Below are positions 58,971 to 64,000 of a stretch of 64,000 nt of DNA, piece after piece (the stretch's first letter is position 1; each line of letters opens with the position of its first letter). Source of the DNA: Okapia johnstoni (Eukaryota; Chordata; Mammalia; Artiodactyla; Giraffidae). Location of the stretch: contig CM044320.1 in assembly GCA_024291935.2 (NCBI GenBank), positions 48,116,001 to 48,180,000 on the forward strand, given 5' to 3'. Position numbers and translations under genes: made by a program. A model generated the notes under the pieces. It was not told where the DNA came from and made no database searches. It was given only the letters and a program-made list of their open reading frames with translations.

Positions 58971-59636
58971 ATACCTGGTGAGGTACTGACTCTTCCGGGG
59001 AGGAGAAAAAAAAACCAAAAATCATGTTAGAAAAATCTACTATTTGAATATTAAATACATATAAACACAACATTTTAATTTTTAACATGACAATTTATGC
59101 ATAAAAATTTACATTGCTGAAAAGATGATGGAAGGCTGAACAATAAGTATTATTGATGCTTATCAGTGCTTTATGGAAATAACAAGATATCAAGGGCATA
59201 CTCATGATGATAAATTATTTTAACAAAAAATAGCTTCTAAGAGACATTCTTCAAACGTAGTCTATCAAGGAATTAAAGCTGGAAAGCAGCATTTGGCATG
59301 TGCTGGTTTCTATTCATTCACGCCAAGGTTTACATCTTTATGGTCTCAAGCAGCTCACATAAAGCAGTGTTTCAAAGTGACAGCAAAAGCGTTCCCAACA
59401 TAAAACAGCTCAGACCCATCTTGAATGTTTCCACATTTTAAAACAGCTCTGAAATTTAAGTACTGAAAAATGGATCGAGTTGAAAAGATGTACTTCAAAG
59501 TGAAGTGTCCTGTATGTGCAGGAAACAGGAGCCTTTGAGCTTTGTAAACATTTAATATTTGGCGAGTATGAAGAGGTTAATGTTCCCCCTTCCCACAAAT
59601 GCCTCTGGTCCCAATTACTTCAATCTCAGTGACACT

Positions 59637-59811
59637 TGGACTTCCCCGGTGGTCCAGTGGCTAAGACTCTGCGCTCCCAACGCAGGGGGCCCGGGTTCCA
59701 GCTCTGGTCAGGGAACTAGATTCTGCCTGCCACAATGGATAGAAGATCCTGCATGCCACAACTAAATCCCAGCACGGCAAATAAATATTAAAAAAAAAAA
59801 AAAAAAAAAAA
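59637..59811 (+). mobile_element. CHR-type SINE
   Basis: Head GGACTTCCCCGGTGGTCCAG, A-run of 23 at the end. CTCAGTG-like flanks suggest a short target-site duplication. Confidence 0.9.
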
Positions 59812-60365
59812 CCTCAGTGTCCCTTTAACTGTAAGAGTTAACATCACCATTTTTCCTACTAATAATCCTTTTTCTCACTAAAGGGATGTTGACATGCAGA
59901 AGGCTGCCCGATGTGCAGGACACCCTTCTGAGCACGACAAGGCTCTGAGTGGGTGAGGAGGGCATGGGAACCAGTGATGGGGAGAAGTGGAGACAGCACA
60001 CGCGTGCCCTTGGGCAGCACTTTGCCAGAAGAGTAATTCACACAGGGGAAAGAAGCCTTCTTTTCTTGCCCTCAGGGTATAAAAAGGCAGCTACCCAGAG
60101 ACTCGTGCAAGAGTACTTGTTGTCACAGGTCTGAGAGGAATCTGCCATGTAAGGGGGTAGGTAGAAGGGGGGACAAAGGTGCTCCAACAGAAGATGAGAA
60201 GATGACCAGACTCAGGGACCATTCATCCAGGCAGAGCAAACCAGGACATATTTCAAGGGCCCAGGTATGCAGTCCACATGACATCAAACATGCCATTGGA
60301 AAGCTCTGGATTTCAGAATGGTATTTTTGCTTATTTGTACATTTTAAACCATACAGGCAGAATCT

Positions 60366-60505
60366 GGGAATTCCCTTGCGGTCCAGTGGTTAGGATTCCA
60401 AGCTTTCACTGCTATGTGCCTGGGTTTAATCCATAGTCAGGGAACTAAGATCCTGCAAGCCACCCGGGGAGGTGGGGGTGGGGAGCCAAAAAAAAAAAAA
60501 AAAAG
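60366..60505 (+). mobile_element. CHR-type SINE
   Basis: Head GGGAATTCCCTTGCGGTCCA, A-run tail of 17. Related to the copy at 63543. Confidence 0.88.
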
Positions 60506-60535
60506 TGGCCACTTCTAAGAACTTTTAAGGATAGT

Positions 60536-60750
60536 GTGTGTATGTGCTCAGTTGTGTCCAACTCTGCGACCCCACAGACTGTAGCCTGCCAGGCTCCTCT
60601 GTCCATGGAATTTTCCAAGCAAGAATACTGGAGTGGGTGGGTTGTGATTTCCTCCTCCAGGAGATCTTCCCAACCCAGAGACTGAGCCCAGTCTCCTGGT
60701 CTCCTGTACTGGCAAGCAGATTCTTTATCACTATATCACCTGGGAAACCC
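60536..60750 (-). mobile_element. Bov-tA SINE
   Basis: Minus-strand head GGGTTTCCCAGGTGATATAG. Exact 12-base target-site duplication TTTAAGGATAGT at 60524-60535 and 60751-60762. Confidence 0.95.
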
Positions 60751-60823
60751 TTTAAGGATAGTAGTGGTTGCCTACTCTTGTTAATACAAACAGAAGGCTC
60801 CCTCTTTCATCTCAGCCACTGAC

Positions 60824-61164
60824 ATGCCATTCTGATGAAGAAGACCCAGAAACTTAGGGTCCACGTGAGTCATGGCCACGGTACATCATCAAACATCAGA
60901 AAAACCGGGAGGTCTGGATAATACGGGTGGCATTCATCACCACACAATCAGCCTTGACGAGTATCACCCAGCTTACTTTGGGAAAGTTGGAATGAGACCT
61001 AAAAGAGGAATCAGAGCTTCTGCCCGACTGTCAACCTTGATAAAGTGTGGACCAACTGGGTAAATACGGTCAAAAACAAGACTGGAGCTGCTCTGAACAT
61101 TGATGTGGTGTGACCCGGCTACTATCAAGCTCTGAGGAAGAGAGCTCCCAAAGCATCTTGTCCT
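60824..61164 (+). pseudogene. RPL27A: RPL27A processed pseudogene, 5' part
   Basis: Intronless sequence that aligns by eye with the mRNA of ribosomal protein uL15 (RPL27A, 60S subunit). The ATG is at 60824. HVSHGHG coding (CACGTGAGTCATGGCCACGG) is near 60862, then HHH-type coding at about 60935, [12 protein letters not shown] near 60968-61003, and the GYYK-to-LPK region up to 61162. Several indels and stops shift the frame, so it is dead. The copy breaks off at a solo LTR and continues at 61978. Confidence 0.93.
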
Positions 61165-61977
61165 TGTATGCAGATAGGGTGGGGGGCCCTAGAGGAACTG
61201 AACCAGATGTAGCTATTTGACACAAGAGAAACCACTTTAGGCCTAAGCCGCTTTGTGATCTAAGCCTGGCCACAATGCTTGCCCTTGAACATGTCTCAGC
61301 AATAACGATCCTAGGGGAATAAAAGAACAAACAACTGTTATCAGGCAAGAGGAATAAAAATAACAAAGGTAATAAATAGTTGTAAAGACTCAACAGTTCT
61401 GTTTCAATGGTAAAGTTAGCCTGAAGCACTTTCTGGAACTGTTTTGTGGAATTTGGTTTCCCTGAGGCTCAGATGGTAAAGAATCCGCCCGCAGTGCAGG
61501 AGACCTGGGTTCGATCTCTGGATGGGGAAAATCCCCTGGAGAAGGAAATGCCAACCATTCCAGTATTCTTGCCTGGGAAATCCCAGGGACAGAGCAGCGG
61601 CTGCTAAGAGTCAGACATGACTGAGCAACCGAGCAAAACCCCTCTTGAGGGCTCACCCACCAGATCAACAAGACCCTAAGGGATGAGAATGTTGACCTTT
61701 TCTGACCTTGTGGTTCTCAAGCTTGGATACTGTTGACCTCTGCCTCAATTCTATGCTGAATTCCCCTCCGCTCAAGCCCCTTCATGAGTACGCATGTACC
61801 CTTAGCTTAAAACTTCCCTAATTTTACTTTAGGGGGAGCATACTGCTCTGGGAAAGACTCCCAAGAGTTCTCCTTACTTGCTGCAACTAATAAATCCTTC
61901 TTTATTCCATTCTCTGGCTTGGTTGTGTCTCCTGGCTTGATATCCACCAAAAGATAAACTCAGTTTTGGGGGTAACA
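61165..61977 (+). mobile_element. Solo LTR, ERV class I type
   Basis: Starts TGTATGCAGATAGG and ends GTTTTGGGGGTAACA. It contains AATAAA at about 61890, with 'ttgctgcaactaataaatcc' and a U5-like stretch after it. Both sides are RPL27A sequence in register, so the LTR inserted into the pseudogene and no internal viral sequence remains. Without the later SINE its length is about 630 bases. The target duplication is not clear because the flanks have mutated. Confidence 0.78.
61455..61636 (+). mobile_element. Bov-tA SINE inside the solo LTR
   Basis: Head GTTTCCCTGAGGCTCAGATG, B-box region GGTTCGATCTCTGGATGGGG, body through GACATGACTGAGCAACCGAG. The BovA part has a small deletion near 61595. Confidence 0.92.
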
Positions 61978-62035
61978 TCATCAGGAAGGTTAAATTCTTC
62001 AGCAGAAGAGCTGAGGAGAATATCAAGGGTGTGTG

Positions 62036-62066
<31 letters not shown>

Positions 62067-62155
62067 TGGAGGTGACAGGGTAATGGCTGTGTCCTGGCAG
62101 CTTGAAGCCACATGGAGGGAGGGCCATTAAATGTTAACAAGTGATTTTCTTTAAA
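61978..62155 (+). pseudogene. RPL27A: RPL27A processed pseudogene, 3' part
   Basis: Resumes the retrocopy at the VIVKAKFF region: AAATTCTTCAGCAGAAGAGC encodes KFFSRRA, followed by EE and IKGV. A GT-rich expansion then replaces the GVGG codons, and the final CVL-A region and TGA (62103-62105) follow. Beyond the stop, GAAGCCACATGGAGGGAGGG and ATTAAATG match the RPL27A 3' UTR as I remember it. An A-rich end follows near 62150. Confidence 0.92.
62029..62066 (+). repeat. (GT)n run grown inside a pseudogene
   Basis: About 19 GT units with one GC interruption sit exactly where the parental gene has GGGTGTTGGG. The flanks on both sides are still RPL27A. Confidence 0.9.
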
Positions 62156-62193
62156 AATATATACATATCCATGTCAGGCAGAAGCTGTAAGAC

Positions 62194-62250
62194 TATGTGC
62201 ATATATACATATATATTTTATGTATATTATATATATATTATATCTATATG
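62194..62250. repeat. AT-rich simple repeat
   Basis: Alternating ATATAC/ATATAT stretch downstream of the pseudogene tail. Confidence 0.8.
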
Positions 62251-62423
62251 AAAGACTTTCTGACCTTAAAATGTTCTTTTAAGTCTTTCGGTGTCCAAGC
62301 TAATATTTTACATCATAAGTAAATATGGCGTCACATTTTCTGCCTGACACTAGAATCCAGAGCGTAACAACCTAGGGGAGTACCAAGGGTACCTATGGTA
62401 CTCTTTTTATTTACTTTTTTAAA

Positions 62424-62571
62424 AAAAAATTTATTTATTTATTTATTTATTTATAGGCTGTGCTGGGTCTTAGTTGCCATATGTGGGATGTAGTTCCCTG
62501 ACCAGGGGTCGAACCCACGCCCCCTGCATCGGGAGCGTGGAGTCTTGGCACAGGACCACCAGGGAAGTCCC
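62424..62571 (-). mobile_element. CHR-type SINE
   Basis: Minus-strand head AGGGACTTCCCTGGTGGTCC. The tail appears as (TTTA)n at 62429-62455. Confidence 0.92.
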
Positions 62572-62954
62572 TTATTTTACACTTTTTAAGCCCACAGTGA
62601 ATGATCATATTGTGCAAAGGGAGAGGTAGTGGGGTCTGGCTGGCACAGCTGTACCTGGGCACCTGATTCAGGAAACTGGAGAATGAACGCCAAGCCGAAC
62701 CAGTTGCCTCCCAGTTTGGCAGAAGGAGTCCTCTTACCCAACTCCCACCACAGAACTCTCTGTCACGTGACTTAAACCCTGCCTGGGTCCCATCCACATC
62801 CTCAGTTGCCTCCAAGTAAGGGGGGCACTTTCTGGAAACTGTATGGGGACAGGAACTCATTGTTCACTTGCTTGGGGCTTAGAAGCTATTGAGGCTGTTA
62901 TGTGTACACAGTTGTGCCTAGGAAATCAATTTACACCTCTATTTACTGTATTTG

Positions 62955-63090
62955 GAGAAGGAAATGGCAACCCCACTCCAGTACTTTTGCCTGGAAAATC
63001 CCACAGCTGCAGAAGCCTGGTAGGCTACAATCCATGGGGTCGCAAAGAGTCAGACACAACTGAGTGACTTCACTTTCTTTCTTTCTTCAC
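62955..63090 (+). mobile_element. BOV-A monomer
   Basis: GGAGAAGGAAATGGCAACCC through GAGTGACTTCACTTTCTTTC, without the tRNA head. Confidence 0.9.
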
Positions 63091-63542
63091 TGGATTTACA
63101 TTCTACAAGTTTAGTTCATCATGGAAAATTCCAAGAGGTTTATCTAACATCTTTCTCCAAAATAATGTGAACATCAAGCCAGTTCATGATCACCTGATGC
63201 TCAGAGGGAGAAAAACAATACAAATAAGACATGCAGGAGAATATGTTTGGTCGAATGCTGCTCTTTGAATCGTTGGATACATGTGATTCCATTCCATTAC
63301 CCTAAAGCCTAGGCTCATGGTTTACCGGGGGAACTGAGATGCTGATAGTATGCAAAATTATCTGCGTGCCCAGACTGAGGTTTATGAGATTCCCCTAAAA
63401 TCCTAGGCCCATTGTTTGGATGACTAGCCAGGACTTAGAACCGAAAAACACTTAATGCACCAGTAAAAGGTGACTATCATTTCCTTTTTCTTCACATTTA
63501 AATATATTATTCAAAGTAAATATTATAATAAATAGTCATTCT

Positions 63543-63662
63543 AGGGAATTCTCTTAGTGATCCAGTAGTTAGGACTCGATGCTTTCACAGCCATGACCCA
63601 GGTTCAATCCCTGGTCAGGGAACTAAGATCCCACAAGACTCTTGGCCAAAAAAAAAAAAAAA
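63543..63662 (+). mobile_element. CHR-type SINE
   Basis: Head GGGAATTCTCTTAGTGATCC, middle GGTCAGGGAACTAAGATCCC, A(18) tail. Confidence 0.9.
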
Positions 63663-63762
63663 AAAAGATACCATTTTATTACTTTAAATTATTAGGGCTA
63701 ATTTTTTGACAGCTTAACTCAGGGATTATTCTAGGGCAAGAGGTACCCTATAGCTATGTAAA

Positions 63763-63810
63763 CTTTTTTTTCGAGGTGTAGTTGATATACAATATTATAT
63801 TCAACTACTT
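63763..63810 (-). repeat. L1 3' UTR scrap
   Basis: 'gaggtgtagttgatatacaa' is an antisense L1 3' UTR phrase. Confidence 0.5.
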
Positions 63811-63904
63811 TTAAACTTGAGAAGAATATCCTAGTCATAAACGCAAACGACTTGCTCTTTTCTCACTTTATCCACATGCAATTACCTCTATCAACCCACA
63901 TTCC

Positions 63905-64000
63905 CTTTGTTCATTCATACAACAACATTTTTAAAATACTGCTAACCATCTCCTATTTGGTGAGAATTGTGCCTGGTGATGAGGATATAAAGATGAACAG
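63905..64000 (+). repeat. L2/MIR-like fragment
   Basis: 'ttgttcattcatacaacaac' and 'ggatataaagatgaacag' resemble L2/MIR. It runs off the window end. Confidence 0.5.

Larger units (their letters stand above)
41255..64000 (-). other. DRAM1: DRAM1 gene, exons 2-7 and introns
   Basis: The gene encodes a p53-induced lysosomal membrane protein of the DRAM/TMEM150 (Frag1/DRAM/Sfk1) family that promotes autophagy. Exons 2 to 7 join in frame with AG/GT borders and intron phases 2, 1, 0, 1, 0, 0. They supply 195 codons, counting the split one, of a 238-residue protein (numbering as I remember the human protein), with no length change. Exon 1 was not found up to 64000, so transcription starts beyond the window. 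Introns carry many SINEs and LINE tails but no recognised extra exon. The 3' limit depends on the polyadenylation site, which is only inferred. Confidence 0.95.
58107..64000. other. DRAM1: DRAM1 intron 1 (3' part)
   Basis: The intron continues past the window. It holds L1 and SINE insertions, a (GT)n run, the split RPL27A pseudogene and a solo LTR. 58971-59636, 59812-60365, 62252-62423, 62572-62954 and 63091-63542 show nothing recognisable. Confidence 0.8.

Overview
The window is nuclear genomic DNA from a pecoran ruminant (cattle, sheep, goat or a relative). This follows from the dense bovine-type retroposons: BovB LINE 3' ends, Bov-tA, BOV-A and BOV-A2 SINEs, CHR-type tRNA-derived SINEs and ruminant L1 tails, lying over older mammalian MIR, L2 and L1M fragments. 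The exact species cannot be decided from the sequence. No bacterial gene, operon or CRISPR array is present.

The one functional host gene I can support is DRAM1 (damage-regulated autophagy modulator 1), on the minus strand. Six of its coding exons are in the window: exon 2 (58039-58106), exon 3 (55361-55503), exon 4 (50847-51024), exon 5 (46901-46959), exon 6 (43764-43856) and the coding part of exon 7 (43128-43172). The 3' UTR probably runs down to about 41255. The exons join in frame with AG/GT borders and account for residues 44 (third base) to 238 of a 238-residue protein. Exon 1, which holds the start codon and first membrane span, was not found and must lie above position 64000. Human gene order as I recall it (GNPTAB, DRAM1, WASHC3) would make positions 1-41000 the intergenic stretch downstream of DRAM1.

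Region by region. 1-15800 is intergenic and repeat-rich: SINEs, BovB tails, an L1 tail, an RPL37 processed pseudogene at 13.4-13.7 kb, and an inverted duplication of a MIR tail plus SINE between 2.5 and 4.6 kb. 15833-18444 is the 3' part of a class II (betaretrovirus-like) endogenous retrovirus on the minus strand, with an LTR-like end and a frame-broken env; no gag or pol was recognised. 18.6-41 kb is more intergenic sequence with nested SINEs, two long BovB copies (one with a 345-codon reverse-transcriptase frame), L1 tails and stretches of unrecognised DNA. 41.2-64 kb is DRAM1, with introns full of SINEs, two perfect short tandem duplications, a mariner-like hairpin, a small multi-switch rearrangement at 54.3-54.5 kb, and in intron 1 an RPL27A pseudogene split by a solo LTR that itself carries a SINE.

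I did not find an undescribed protein system. The most interesting signals are structural: the templated rearrangement in intron 3, a 19-T run at the exon 7 acceptor, the SINE tail beside the exon 2 donor, the layered RPL27A/LTR/SINE insertion, the inverted MIR-SINE duplication, and the env transmembrane frame that has stayed open. Repeat family names come from recall of consensus sequences, and repeat borders are approximate unless a target-site duplication is given.
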